A DNA stretch of 64,000 nt from an uncultured Lachnospiraceae bacterium (GTDB taxonomy: Bacteria; Bacillota; Clostridia; Lachnospirales; Lachnospiraceae): positions 102,453 through 166,452 of the forward strand of contig CAJUAO010000005.1 of the NCBI GenBank assembly GCA_910584685.1, in the 5' to 3' direction. Positions 8,928 through 17,855 of this stretch are shown here, one piece after another (position 1 is the first letter of the stretch; the number at the start of each line of letters is the position of its first letter). Made by a program: the position numbers and the translations under genes. The notes under the pieces were generated by a model, which saw nothing but the letters and a program-made list of their open reading frames with translations, was not told the DNA's origin and did no database searches.

Positions 8928-8978
8928 AGGTAAGAGCAGAAGATTTTACCTGACAGACGGGTATACCGGTAGGTAAAA
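8928..8978 (+). promoter_or_regulatory. Leader with mutually exclusive hairpins upstream of the FlxA-like gene
   Basis: TTTTACCT at 8944-8951 can pair with AGGTAA upstream (8928-8933) or perfectly with AGGTAAAA downstream (8971-8978). The second option encloses a nested palindromic GGTATACC. This is a switch-like layout in a leader of about 100 bases. No known riboswitch class matches. Confidence 0.3.
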
Positions 8979-9026
8979 ACAGCCTTAGAACACATGGATG
9001 TGAAAACAGGAAAGGAGACTGGGATT

Positions 9027-9827
9027 ATGATGACAGTTGGAAGCGTAACAGGTAAAAATAGCGGCGGTATGCAGGGAGCAAATTCCGGAATAAATATGCA
9101 GGAGGATTCTGTAAGCAGAAATATTAAAAATCAGATTGCCTGGGCAAATGAGAAGCTTCAGGAGCTTTCCGCCAATCAGGATATGACAATGGAGCAGAAA
9201 ATGAAAAAAAGACAGGAAATCCAGCAGGAGATTACCGTGTTGAATCAGCAGCTAAGACAGCATCAGATTGAACAGAGAAAGGAAGCGCAGTCAAAAAAAG
9301 GCTCCGGGGAGGATATGCCTGACAGCAGGAGAGCTGATAATGAAAAGGCAGGCGGCAAGGGAGCGGGCTTAACTGCGTCAAGTATGGAGGCAATGATTTC
9401 AGCAGATTCCTCCATGAAGCAGGCAAGAGTTCATGGCAGTATGGCAGCGCAGATGGAAGGAAGAGCGGGCGTAGTGGAGTCAGAAATTAAAATGGATAGG
9501 AGCAGAGGCTCAGACACGGAGAAAAAAGAGGAGGAATTAGCTGATTTAAAGGTAAGGGCAGGGGCTGCAAAGGCGGCGCAGGTTTCTACCCTTGCAGAAG
9601 CCGGAAGGGAAATTAAGGAAGCCGTAAAGTCAGAGGAGGCAGCAGAGGGTTTGGAAGGCGCAGGAGGCAAAAACGAAAAAGCAGATAAAACAAAAGAGGC
9701 TGAGGATAAAGAAAAATCAGATAAAAGCGAAGAGGATATACCGGAAGCTGCCAATGACAACGGGGTTAAATCAGGGCATGCAAAAGGACAGCCGGTTCAT
9801 TATACTTCTATAGATGTACGCTTGTAA
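9027..9827 (+). CDS. FlxA-like coiled-coil protein
   Basis: The 266-residue protein has an N-terminal FlxA-like block (about 25-85): DSVSRNIKNQIAWANEKLQE, a KMKKRQEIQQEI helix and an LRQHQIEQRKE end. The rest is low-complexity Ala/Glu/Lys/Gly sequence. There is no signal peptide or membrane segment. The family is common in Lachnospiraceae and has no established function; FlxA itself is flagellum-associated in enterobacteria, which is weak guidance here. The start at 9027 is chosen because AAAGGAG lies about 9 bases before it; an ATG at 8994 has no ribosome site. Confidence 0.7.
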   Translation: MMTVGSVTGKNSGGMQGANSGINMQEDSVSRNIKNQIAWANEKLQELSANQDMTMEQKMKKRQEIQQEITVLNQQLRQHQIEQRKEAQSKKGSGEDMPDSRRADNEKAGGKGAGLTASSMEAMISADSSMKQARVHGSMAAQMEGRAGVVESEIKMDRSRGSDTEKKEEELADLKVRAGAAKAAQVSTLAEAGREIKEAVKSEEAAEGLEGAGGKNEKADKTKEAEDKEKSDKSEEDIPEAANDNGVKSGHAKGQPVHYTSIDVRL

Positions 9828-9868
9828 TGATATAAAAAAAGAAAACAAACATTAATAAAATAACAATT

Positions 9869-9893
9869 TTGTCCGATAAATATAACAAGACAA
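9869..9893 (+). promoter_or_regulatory. Inverted repeat upstream of the BlaI-like gene (possible operator)
   Basis: TTGTC (9869-9873) and GACAA (9889-9893) form a 5+5 inverted repeat spaced by 15 bases just before the regulator's ribosome site. BlaI/MecI proteins bind dyads and usually autoregulate. The sequence does not match the classical TACA/TGTA operator, so this is tentative. Confidence 0.25.
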
Positions 9894-9912
9894 TATTCAG
9901 GAGGACAAAAAA

Positions 9913-10320
9913 GTGGAAAAAGAAACAACTCCAAGTCAAAGCGAATGGCTGGTAATGGAGGTATTTTGGGCAAGCGATGCTTCTTCCCTTACGGCAAAGG
10001 AGGTTATTTTAAGGCTCCGTGAGAAAACAGATATGTCGCCAAGAATGGTGCGTGTTCTGTTAAACCGCTTATGGCAGAAGGGGGTATTAAGCTATAGGAT
10101 AGATGAGCATGATTCAAGGATTTACCATTATTCAGCGGTTAAATCAAAGGAGGAATGTCAGAAAGAAAAAAGCAGAAAATTTGTGGACAGCTATTTTGAG
10201 GGAAGCCGTAAAAATGCAATGGCTGCGTTGCTCCAAAGTACAATGCTTACGGAAGAACAGTTTTGCGAGCTTACGGAAATTTTGAAGCAATGCAGGAAAG
10301 AGGAAAAGGATAAAAAATGA
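9913..10320 (+). CDS. BlaI/MecI/CopY-family transcriptional repressor
   Basis: A 135-residue winged-helix repressor of BlaI length and layout: SEWLVMEVFWA helix, recognition region TAKEVILRLREK and VRVLLNRLWQKG, then a wing (DEHDSRIYHYSAV) and a C-terminal dimerisation region. In the Bla/Mec systems such a repressor is cleaved when the partner metalloprotease receptor senses beta-lactam. It begins with GTG after an AGGAGGAC site and overlaps the M56 protease gene by ATGA. No beta-lactamase or PBP gene lies alongside, so the target operon is unknown. Confidence 0.92.
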   Translation: MEKETTPSQSEWLVMEVFWASDASSLTAKEVILRLREKTDMSPRMVRVLLNRLWQKGVLSYRIDEHDSRIYHYSAVKSKEECQKEKSRKFVDSYFEGSRKNAMAALLQSTMLTEEQFCELTEILKQCRKEEKDKK

Positions 10321-11573
10321 CAGTACAGGAACTTTTAAACAGGTTCATACAATTTATAAATATATGTGCTGTCTATTATGTTATACAACTGGTAAGGTGC
10401 GCCTTGTTATCATTAGGGGTATTTGCATTTGTTTACGTATTGCGTAAAACCCTGATGAAAAACAAGGTATTCCTAAAAGGTGCTTTATGGAGCTTGTTTA
10501 TTCCTGTACTGTTTATAGGAAAAATGAAGTTCTTTTACGAAAACATAATAGGCGTAAGGCTTTTTTGGAGGTGTACGGCAGCATTCATGAGCAATGTATG
10601 GATGTGCTGGCTGTATCTGGGGGGAATATTTATATACGGATTTTTGATTTTCCGGAGAAAGAGAAGGCTTAAAAAGCTGGCGGCGCATATGGACAAAAGA
10701 AGAGTGGGAAGTGATTTGGTTTATGTAACGGATGCTCCCGTTACACCGGCCGCCATAGGCGTATTTAAGCCAAGGCTCGTGATGCCGAGGCTTATATTGG
10801 AGGAATATGATAAGGGGGAGATACAGACAATCCTTCTTCACGAAAAGACGCATATAAGGCTTGGACATCTGGCGTTTTATTTCTTATGGGATATTATACG
10901 GGTACTGTTATGGATTAATCCCTTTCTTACCATAGGAATGAGGCTCTTTAAGGAGGATATGGAGGAAATATGCGACAGGGTTACAATCAGTAAAAGTAAA
11001 GGCGACGCATATGGATATGGGCAGCTTCTTTTAAAGAGCATGAGAATGCTCCGAGATGAAGGCGAAGCTTTCAATATGTATGCAGCGTTTACGGGAGATA
11101 AGGAATACCTTAATATTCGTAAGAGGATAACAGGAATTGCCGGATATAAGCCGTATAAGCAGGTTGGGGCAGTCTTTACAATGCTTGGCGTTATATTATT
11201 TACAGCCGGTACGGTTTTTGGAATACATAAGATTTCTTATGACAGATGCAATCCATATAACACCATAACCGTTTTTGATATGTCAACGGAGAAGGTTATT
11301 GATGACGACAGCGAAGAGTTAAGGGCAGCGGTCAGTTATGATAAGGATTATGTATATGTGGAAGCGGAATTTCTGGAGGAATTGGTTAGAAAAAATGAAA
11401 CAGAAAGCGAAAATATCTGTTTTTTCTGCGGAGGCGGCTATAAATTGCCGGGTATAGGCTATGGAGGCGGCGTTGCTTATGTGGCGACGGATAACCTGCA
11501 GGACGGCGTATATAAAATTGTGTATGATGAGCCGGAGGATGATATATTTTTATTTATATTTAAGCTTATGTAG
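10317..11573 (+). CDS. BlaR1/MecR1-like M56 membrane metalloprotease
   Basis: The 418-residue protein has N-terminal TM segments (about 15-45, 52-70, 90-115), a zinc-protease motif HEKTH (in ILLHEKTHIRLGHL) and a further TM segment near 280-305. The C-terminal extracellular part is only about 110 residues. It is far too short for the penicillin-binding sensor domain of BlaR1 and lacks SxxK-type motifs. It therefore resembles the short BlaR1-like proteins whose stimulus is not known. Coupling by ATGA to the BlaI-like gene supports a two-gene signalling unit. Confidence 0.88.
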   Translation: MTVQELLNRFIQFINICAVYYVIQLVRCALLSLGVFAFVYVLRKTLMKNKVFLKGALWSLFIPVLFIGKMKFFYENIIGVRLFWRCTAAFMSNVWMCWLYLGGIFIYGFLIFRRKRRLKKLAAHMDKRRVGSDLVYVTDAPVTPAAIGVFKPRLVMPRLILEEYDKGEIQTILLHEKTHIRLGHLAFYFLWDIIRVLLWINPFLTIGMRLFKEDMEEICDRVTISKSKGDAYGYGQLLLKSMRMLRDEGEAFNMYAAFTGDKEYLNIRKRITGIAGYKPYKQVGAVFTMLGVILFTAGTVFGIHKISYDRCNPYNTITVFDMSTEKVIDDDSEELRAAVSYDKDYVYVEAEFLEELVRKNETESENICFFCGGGYKLPGIGYGGGVAYVATDNLQDGVYKIVYDEPEDDIFLFIFKLM

Positions 11574-11675
11574 GGCAGAATATATAATCGGGGAGTAAAA
11601 ACTGCTGCAATTTAAGGAAAAGGGCAGATTAAAAAATAAGTAATATACAGTTAAATAAAAGATATTAAAAAGTAC

Positions 11676-11726
11676 AGAACAAATGTTCATTTTTGTCTGT
11701 ACTTTTTTTATATATAGTGGTATACT
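11676..11726 (+). promoter_or_regulatory. SOS box and promoter of uvrB
   Basis: AGAACAAATGTTCA (11676-11689) fits the Gram-positive LexA/DinR consensus GAAC-N4-GTTC exactly. A -10 hexamer TATACT lies at 11721-11726, with a poor -35 (TGTACT) at 11698. The operator abuts the -35 region, a good place for LexA repression. Confidence 0.8.
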
Positions 11727-11788
11727 ATAAAGGAAAATTTTTATGGCTGACAGTGGTCACAATGCTTCGTGAAAGAGAGGTTTTCAAT

Positions 11789-13765
11789 ATGCCAGAATTT
11801 AAAATTCATTCCCCATATAAACCTACAGGCGACCAGCCCCAGGCAATAGCCGAGCTGGTAAAGGGCTTTAAGGAGGGCAACCAGTTCCAGACACTGCTGG
11901 GGGTTACAGGCTCCGGAAAGACATTTACCATGGCAAACGTTATACAGGAATTACAGAAACCGACGCTTATTATAGCCCACAACAAGACGCTTGCGGCGCA
12001 GCTTTACGGGGAATTTAAGGAGATGTTCCCTGAGAATGCGGTGGAGTATTTCGTCTCCTATTATGACTATTATCAGCCTGAGGCTTACGTACCGTCTACC
12101 GATACCTACATTGAAAAGGATTCCTCTGTAAATGATGAGATAGATAAGCTGCGTCACTCGGCTACAGCCTCTCTCTCAGAGAGAAAGGACGTTATCATAG
12201 TATCCAGCGTGTCATGTATCTACGGACTTGGAAGCCCTATAGACTACAAGGAAATGGTAGTGTCCTTAAGGCCGTCCATGGAGATTGACCGTGACGAGGT
12301 GATTAGGAAGCTTATAAATATGCAGTATGACAGGAATGAAATGGATTTTAAGCGGGGCACCTTCCGTGTCAGGGGAGATGTTTTGGAGATTTTTCCGGCA
12401 TATTCTGACGACAGGGCTGTAAGAGTGGAATTTTTTGGAGACGAGGTGGACAGAATAACAGAGATAGACAGCCTCACGGGAGAGGTAAAGTCAAGACTTG
12501 AGCATATAGCCATATTTCCCGCATCCCATTACGTAGTACCGCCGGAGAAAATACTTGAGGCAACGAAAAATATAGAGGCGGAGATGGAGGAGCGGGTCAG
12601 GTATTTTAAGAGCGAGGACAAGCTTTTAGAGGCGCAGCGTATAAGGGAAAGAACTATGTTTGACATAGAGATGATGAGAGAGACAGGCTTTTGCTCCGGC
12701 ATAGAAAACTATTCAAGACATTTATCCTTCCTTCCTCCGGGAGCTACGCCACATACCCTTATAGATTATTTTCCCGATGATTTTCTTATGATAATTGACG
12801 AGTCCCACATTACCATACCACAGGTAAGGGGAATGTATGCGGGAGACCAGTCGAGAAAGACTACGTTAGTAGAGTATGGCTTCAGGCTTCCTTCGGCAAA
12901 GGATAACAGACCGTTGAATTTTGAAGAGTTTGAAAGTAAAATTGACCAGATGCTTTTTGTGTCTGCAACACCTAACGTATATGAGAGAGACCATGAGCTT
13001 CTTCGTACAGAGCAGATTATACGGCCTACGGGACTTTTAGACCCGGATATAGAGGTAAGGCCTGTGGAGGGGCAGATAGACGACCTTATAGGAGAGATAA
13101 AAAAGGAAACGGAAAAGAAAAATAAGGTACTGGTAACAACGCTTACAAAACGTATGGCGGAGGACTTAACCGACTATATGAAGGACGTAGGCGTAAGGGT
13201 AAAGTATCTTCACTCAGATATAGACACACTGGAGCGAACGGAAATAATCAGAAATATGAGGCTTGACATGTTTGACGTCCTTGTGGGTATTAACCTCCTC
13301 AGAGAGGGGCTTGACATACCGGAAATATCCCTTGTAGCCATACTGGACGCAGATAAAGAGGGCTTTTTGCGCTCGGAAACCTCCCTTATACAGACTGTGG
13401 GAAGGGCAGCCAGAAATGCAGACGGACACGTTATAATGTATGCAGATTCGGTGACGGCTTCAATGCAGGTGGCAATAGACGAGACAAAGCGGAGGAGGAA
13501 GATACAGGAGGAATATAACAAGGAGCACAATATTACGCCTACTACAATTAAAAAGGCAGTGCGTGATTTAATCAGCATAACAAAGGAGGCAGCAAAGACA
13601 GCGGAGACCTTGGAGAAGGACCCTGAGTCTATGTCAGAGACAGAGCTTAAAAAGCTTATTACAAAGGTAAAGAAACAGATGGAGAAGGCGGCGGCGGAGC
13701 TGAATTTCGAGGCGGCGGCAGAGCTTAGAGACCAGATGATGGAGCTTAAGAAGTATCTGGAGTAG
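11789..13765 (+). CDS. uvrB: Excinuclease ABC subunit B (UvrB)
   Basis: The 658-residue protein contains Walker A GVTGSGKTFT, the beta-hairpin region (YYDYYQPEAYVP), helicase motif II (IIDESH) and motifs V/VI (GINLLREGLDIPE, QTVGRAARN). A C-terminal UvrC-binding helix pair follows (KLITKVKKQMEKAAAELNFE). It loads onto damaged DNA with UvrA and positions UvrC. The family start PEFKIHSPY places the ATG at 11789, preceded by AGAGAGG; upstream in-frame codons in the promoter region are not coding. An SOS box lies about 100 bases upstream, and uvrA follows. Confidence 0.97.
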   Translation: MPEFKIHSPYKPTGDQPQAIAELVKGFKEGNQFQTLLGVTGSGKTFTMANVIQELQKPTLIIAHNKTLAAQLYGEFKEMFPENAVEYFVSYYDYYQPEAYVPSTDTYIEKDSSVNDEIDKLRHSATASLSERKDVIIVSSVSCIYGLGSPIDYKEMVVSLRPSMEIDRDEVIRKLINMQYDRNEMDFKRGTFRVRGDVLEIFPAYSDDRAVRVEFFGDEVDRITEIDSLTGEVKSRLEHIAIFPASHYVVPPEKILEATKNIEAEMEERVRYFKSEDKLLEAQRIRERTMFDIEMMRETGFCSGIENYSRHLSFLPPGATPHTLIDYFPDDFLMIIDESHITIPQVRGMYAGDQSRKTTLVEYGFRLPSAKDNRPLNFEEFESKIDQMLFVSATPNVYERDHELLRTEQIIRPTGLLDPDIEVRPVEGQIDDLIGEIKKETEKKNKVLVTTLTKRMAEDLTDYMKDVGVRVKYLHSDIDTLERTEIIRNMRLDMFDVLVGINLLREGLDIPEISLVAILDADKEGFLRSETSLIQTVGRAARNADGHVIMYADSVTASMQVAIDETKRRRKIQEEYNKEHNITPTTIKKAVRDLISITKEAAKTAETLEKDPESMSETELKKLITKVKKQMEKAAAELNFEAAAELRDQMMELKKYLE

Positions 13766-13773
13766 GAATAAAA

Positions 13774-13821
13774 AAGTCTCGTCTAAAGCCGAGACTTGCA
13801 AATTCGTCAGAGCCGAATTTG
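13774..13821. repeat. Two tandem hairpins between uvrB and uvrA
   Basis: AAGTCTCG/CGAGACTT (13774-13797, 8-base loop) is followed immediately by CAAATTCG/CGAATTTG (13799-13821, 7-base loop). Neither has a T-run. They may be an attenuating or mRNA-stabilising element between the two repair genes. Confidence 0.5.
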
Positions 13822-13881
13822 TAGCGGGCATGAAGAAGTTTCCTAATTAAATAAAAAGCTAAGAAAGGTTTGGTAATATAA

Positions 13882-16713
13882 ATGAGCGACCAGAGAAAAT
13901 ACATTAAAATACGCGGTGCTGCAGAGCACAACCTTAAGAACGTAGACGTGGATATTCCGAGAAACGAATTTGTAGTTCTGACAGGCTTAAGCGGCTCAGG
14001 AAAGTCATCCCTTGCATTTGATACAATTTATGCAGAGGGACAGCGGCGTTATATGGAATCACTTTCCTCATATGCCCGTATGTTTTTAGGGCAGATGGAA
14101 AAGCCTAATGTAGAGAGTATAGAGGGCTTGTCTCCTGCTATATCTATAGACCAGAAATCAACAAACAGAAACCCACGCTCCACGGTAGGCACTGTTACGG
14201 AAATATATGATTATTTCAGGCTTTTATATGCGCGTATAGGAATACCCCACTGTCCAAGCTGTCATAAGCCTATAAGCAGACAGTCAGTTGACCAGATGAC
14301 TGATGTTATTATGGAGCTGCCTGAAAAGACAAAAATCCAGCTTTTGGCGCCTGTGGTAAGGGGAAAAAAGGGACGTCATGAGAAGGTTCTTGAGCAGGCA
14401 AAGAGGTCAGGCTTTGTGAGGGTAAATGTTGACGGAAATACGTATGAGTTAAGCGAGGATATTGCCCTTGATAAAAACATAAAGCATAACATAGAAATAG
14501 TGGTAGACCGTCTTGCAGTTAAGGAAGGAATAGAGCAGAGGCTTACAGACTCCATAGAGACTGTGCTTAAGCTTACGGGAGGAATTATGACCGTGGATGT
14601 TATAGGCGGAGAGCCTATAAATTTCAGTTCAAGCTTTTCCTGCCCTGACTGCGGAATAAGCATAGATGAAATAGAGCCAAGAAGCTTTTCCTTCAACAAT
14701 CCCTTTGGGGCATGTCCCGTATGTGTGGGACTTGGATATAAGATGGAATTTGATGAGGATTTAATGGTGCCGGACAAAAGCCTGAGTATAAATCAGGGCG
14801 CTATAGTGGCTATGGGCTGGCAGTCCTCAAATGACCCCAAAAGCTTTACCTACGCTTTGCTTACGGCGCTTTCAAAGGAATATAAATTCAGCCTTGACAC
14901 GCCTTTTAAGGATTTGCCTAAGAAGGCCCATGACGCTATTATGTATGGAACTGACGGAAAAAAGCTTCAGGTACATTATAAGGGCCAGCGGGGGGAGGGC
15001 GTTTATGACGTAGAGTTTGAGGGACTTATAAGAAATGAGGAAAGACGCTACAGAGAGACAGGCTCTGAGACCATGAAGCAGGAATATGAGGAGTTTATGA
15101 GAATAACCCCATGTAAGGAGTGTAAGGGACAGAGGTTAAAGAAGGAGTCTCTGGCAGTTACCATTGCAGACAAAAATATATATGATGTGACTGCAATGTC
15201 CATAGCCGCCCTTAAGGAGTTTCTTGAGAAGCTTGATATTACGGAAAGACAGAAGTATATAGGAGGAGAAATCTTAAAGGAAATAAAGGCCCGTATAGGC
15301 TTTCTGTCAGATGTAGGCTTGGAATACCTTACGTTGACAAGAGCGACAGGCACATTGTCAGGAGGAGAGGCCCAGAGAATAAGGCTTGCAACACAGATAG
15401 GCTCAGGTCTGGTAGGAGTGGCGTATATTCTTGACGAGCCAAGCATAGGACTTCACCAGAGGGACAACGACAAGCTGTTAAACACTCTTCTCCACCTTAG
15501 AGACTTAGGAAATACCCTTATAGTTGTGGAGCATGACGAGGACACAATGAGGGCGGCGGATTTTATAGTAGACGTAGGTCCCGGCGCAGGAAGTCACGGA
15601 GGAGAGATTATTGCAACAGGCACTGCCGAGGATATTATGAAAAATGAAGACTCAATAACAGGCCAGTATCTTAGCGGAAAAATAAAAATACCCGTTCCAA
15701 AGGAGAGAAGAAAGCCGACAGGCTATTTAAAGGTTATAGGAGCAAGTCAGAATAACCTTAAAAATATTGACGTGGAAATTCCTCTTGGCGTTATGACCTG
15801 CGTCACAGGAGTGTCAGGCTCAGGAAAAAGCTCCCTTGTAAATGAAATATTGTATAAGTCCCTTGCAAAGCAGCTAAACAGGGCAAGGACCATACCAGGC
15901 AGCCATAAGGAAATACAGGGAGTGGAGCAGCTTGATAAGGTTATTGACATAGACCAGTCTCCTATAGGAAGGACGCCAAGGTCAAATCCTGCCACCTACA
16001 CAGGGGTGTTTGACCAGATAAGGGACTTGTTTGCAAGTACGGCAGACGCCAAGGCAAGAGGCTATACTAAGGGACGCTTCAGCTTTAATGTAAAAGGAGG
16101 ACGCTGCGAGGCATGCTCGGGCGACGGTATAATTAAGATTGAAATGCATTTTCTGCCTGACGTATATGTGCCATGCGAGGTATGCGGCGGAAAGCGCTAC
16201 AACAGAGAAACTCTGGAGGTAAAGTATAAGGGAAAGAGTATATATGACGTGCTTGATATGACTGTAGAGGAGGCGGTTAAGTTTTTTGAAAATGTTCCTA
16301 CAATTCACAGAAAGATATCAACCTTAAATGAGGTAGGACTTTCATATGTTAAGCTGGGACAGCCTTCAACAGAGCTTTCCGGCGGCGAGGCTCAGAGAGT
16401 AAAGCTTGCTACGGAGCTTAGCCGCAGGGGTACGGGAAAGACCATATATATACTTGACGAGCCTACCACGGGACTTCATTTTGCAGACGTCCACAAGCTG
16501 GTGGAGATACTCCGTAAGCTGTCTGACGGCGGTAATACGGTAGTAGTTATAGAGCATAATCTTGACGTTATAAAGGTAGCGGATTATATTATTGACATAG
16601 GACCTGAAGGAGGCGATAAGGGAGGTACTATTGTGGCAACAGGCACGCCGGAGGAGCTTGCAAGGAAAAAGAAGTCGTATACGGGGCAGTTTTTAAAGAG
16701 GTATTTAAAGTAG
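13882..16713 (+). CDS. uvrA: Excinuclease ABC subunit A (UvrA)
   Basis: This 943-residue tandem ABC ATPase has two Walker A motifs (GLSGSGKSSLAFD and GVSGSGKSSLVNE). It also has zinc-binding Cys pairs (CPSCHKP, CPDCG, CEACSGDG, CEVCGGKRY) and two signature/Walker B sets (LSGGEAQRIRLA with ILDEPSIGLHQRD, and LSGGEAQRVKLA with ILDEPTTGLHFAD). It is full length. UvrA recognises DNA lesions and hands them to UvrB. It lies 116 bases downstream of uvrB and is probably co-transcribed from the SOS-controlled promoter. Confidence 0.98.
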   Translation: MSDQRKYIKIRGAAEHNLKNVDVDIPRNEFVVLTGLSGSGKSSLAFDTIYAEGQRRYMESLSSYARMFLGQMEKPNVESIEGLSPAISIDQKSTNRNPRSTVGTVTEIYDYFRLLYARIGIPHCPSCHKPISRQSVDQMTDVIMELPEKTKIQLLAPVVRGKKGRHEKVLEQAKRSGFVRVNVDGNTYELSEDIALDKNIKHNIEIVVDRLAVKEGIEQRLTDSIETVLKLTGGIMTVDVIGGEPINFSSSFSCPDCGISIDEIEPRSFSFNNPFGACPVCVGLGYKMEFDEDLMVPDKSLSINQGAIVAMGWQSSNDPKSFTYALLTALSKEYKFSLDTPFKDLPKKAHDAIMYGTDGKKLQVHYKGQRGEGVYDVEFEGLIRNEERRYRETGSETMKQEYEEFMRITPCKECKGQRLKKESLAVTIADKNIYDVTAMSIAALKEFLEKLDITERQKYIGGEILKEIKARIGFLSDVGLEYLTLTRATGTLSGGEAQRIRLATQIGSGLVGVAYILDEPSIGLHQRDNDKLLNTLLHLRDLGNTLIVVEHDEDTMRAADFIVDVGPGAGSHGGEIIATGTAEDIMKNEDSITGQYLSGKIKIPVPKERRKPTGYLKVIGASQNNLKNIDVEIPLGVMTCVTGVSGSGKSSLVNEILYKSLAKQLNRARTIPGSHKEIQGVEQLDKVIDIDQSPIGRTPRSNPATYTGVFDQIRDLFASTADAKARGYTKGRFSFNVKGGRCEACSGDGIIKIEMHFLPDVYVPCEVCGGKRYNRETLEVKYKGKSIYDVLDMTVEEAVKFFENVPTIHRKISTLNEVGLSYVKLGQPSTELSGGEAQRVKLATELSRRGTGKTIYILDEPTTGLHFADVHKLVEILRKLSDGGNTVVVIEHNLDVIKVADYIIDIGPEGGDKGGTIVATGTPEELARKKKSYTGQFLKRYLK

Positions 16714-16823
16714 AAGAAAAATTAAGGAAGAAGAAAAATCAGGCAGGATATATAAGACTCTATGAATTTACCATAACAGCCCTTAAGAGCAGAGGCATAA
16801 AATTTATTTGAAAAGGAGGAGCT

Positions 16824-17216
16824 ATGTGTGATTTTTGTAAAATTGCCAGCCACGAGATTAACGCAAATATAGTATATGAGGATGAGAGCATAATGGCGTT
16901 TTTGGACTATGAGCCTATAAACGAAGGACATATACTTATAATTCCCAAGGAGCATTTGTTAGATATAGATGAGATTTCTGATAAGTTACTGTACAGCATG
17001 CTGGATTTATCAAAAAGAATTGTTTCATCATTAAAGAAAGTATATTCCCCGGAGGGATACACAATTATGCAAAACGGAGGGGCGTTTAATGATTTAGGGC
17101 ACTATCACCTGCATGTATTTCCACGCTATAAAGACGACGGCTTTGGCTGGACAGATTCAGGCATGCAGCATGACTGTTCCATGGAAGCGGCATTAAAAAT
17201 AAAAGAAAATTTATAG
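16824..17216 (+). CDS. HIT-family nucleotide hydrolase/transferase
   Basis: This 130-residue protein has the histidine triad HYHLHVFPR near residues 94-102, an N-terminal CDFC pair, and the family stretch IPKEHLLDI. HIT proteins hydrolyse phosphoramidate or dinucleotide substrates such as AMP-lysine or ApnA. Length is normal. AAAGGAGG precedes the ATG. The second half aligns less well with Hint-type members, so the substrate is open. Confidence 0.9.
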   Translation: MCDFCKIASHEINANIVYEDESIMAFLDYEPINEGHILIIPKEHLLDIDEISDKLLYSMLDLSKRIVSSLKKVYSPEGYTIMQNGGAFNDLGHYHLHVFPRYKDDGFGWTDSGMQHDCSMEAALKIKENL

Positions 17217-17298
17217 GAAAAAACAGGTCTGCGTCTGTACGGCATCCGCAGGCTTGTAAGTGTGAAATGCATAAAGCCGTGCAGAAAAGAGGATGAAA

Positions 17299-17805
17299 AT
17301 GAATAAAAATGTATTTAGAAATTTGTCATACGGAGTATATGTTATATCAACATGGGATGAGGGAAGGGCTACAGGCTGTACTGCCAACAGCGCCATGCAG
17401 ATAACGTCATCTCCGGCAACCATAGCGGTAAGCATTAATCACGATAACCATACAAACGCCTGTATAAAGGATACGGGAAGATTTGCCATATCAATACTTT
17501 CAGAAAAATCAGACCCGATGATAATAGGCACCTTTGGCTTTTATTCAGGAAAGGAAAAGAATAAATTTGACGAGGTAGAAAATAAATTATTTGCAAATAT
17601 GCCTGTTGTTTCAGACGCATGCGGATATATTGCATGTGAGGTGATTGATACGATGGAAACTGAAACCCATACAGTATTTTTGGGAAGAGTTATTGACGGA
17701 GACGTAAATGGAGCGGATACGCCTATGACATATGCATATTATCATAATGTGGTGAAGGGAAAGAGTCCTAAAAATGCGCCGACGTATATAGCAGAGGAAA
17801 AATAA
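17299..17805 (+). CDS. Flavin reductase-like FMN-binding split-barrel protein
   Basis: A 168-residue protein with the flavin-reductase pattern: YGVYVISTWDEGRATGCTAN (FMN-phosphate contact region), VSINHDNHT, and a C-terminal DADTPMTYAYYH-like ending (here GADTPMTYAYYHNVVKGK). Members bind FMN and reduce flavins with NAD(P)H, or act as stand-alone electron carriers. Many Clostridia encode such a form without a rubredoxin domain. ATG at 17299 has better spacing from AGAGG than an ATG six bases earlier. Confidence 0.87.
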   Translation: MNKNVFRNLSYGVYVISTWDEGRATGCTANSAMQITSSPATIAVSINHDNHTNACIKDTGRFAISILSEKSDPMIIGTFGFYSGKEKNKFDEVENKLFANMPVVSDACGYIACEVIDTMETETHTVFLGRVIDGDVNGADTPMTYAYYHNVVKGKSPKNAPTYIAEEK

Positions 17806-17855
17806 ATTTTGGTTTATTCAGAATAAAGTAAAAGCTAATGTTAGGGAGGTGCAAA

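Noticed and set aside
8921..9026. Cyclic-di-GMP riboswitch before the FlxA-like gene
   Set aside because: GAAA and GGGTAGG segments looked suggestive, but the GEMM core sequence and spacing do not match.
9431..9760. 109-residue minus-strand frame in the FlxA-like gene
   Set aside because: Low-complexity Ser/Ala sequence mirrors the repetitive coding strand; no start signals.
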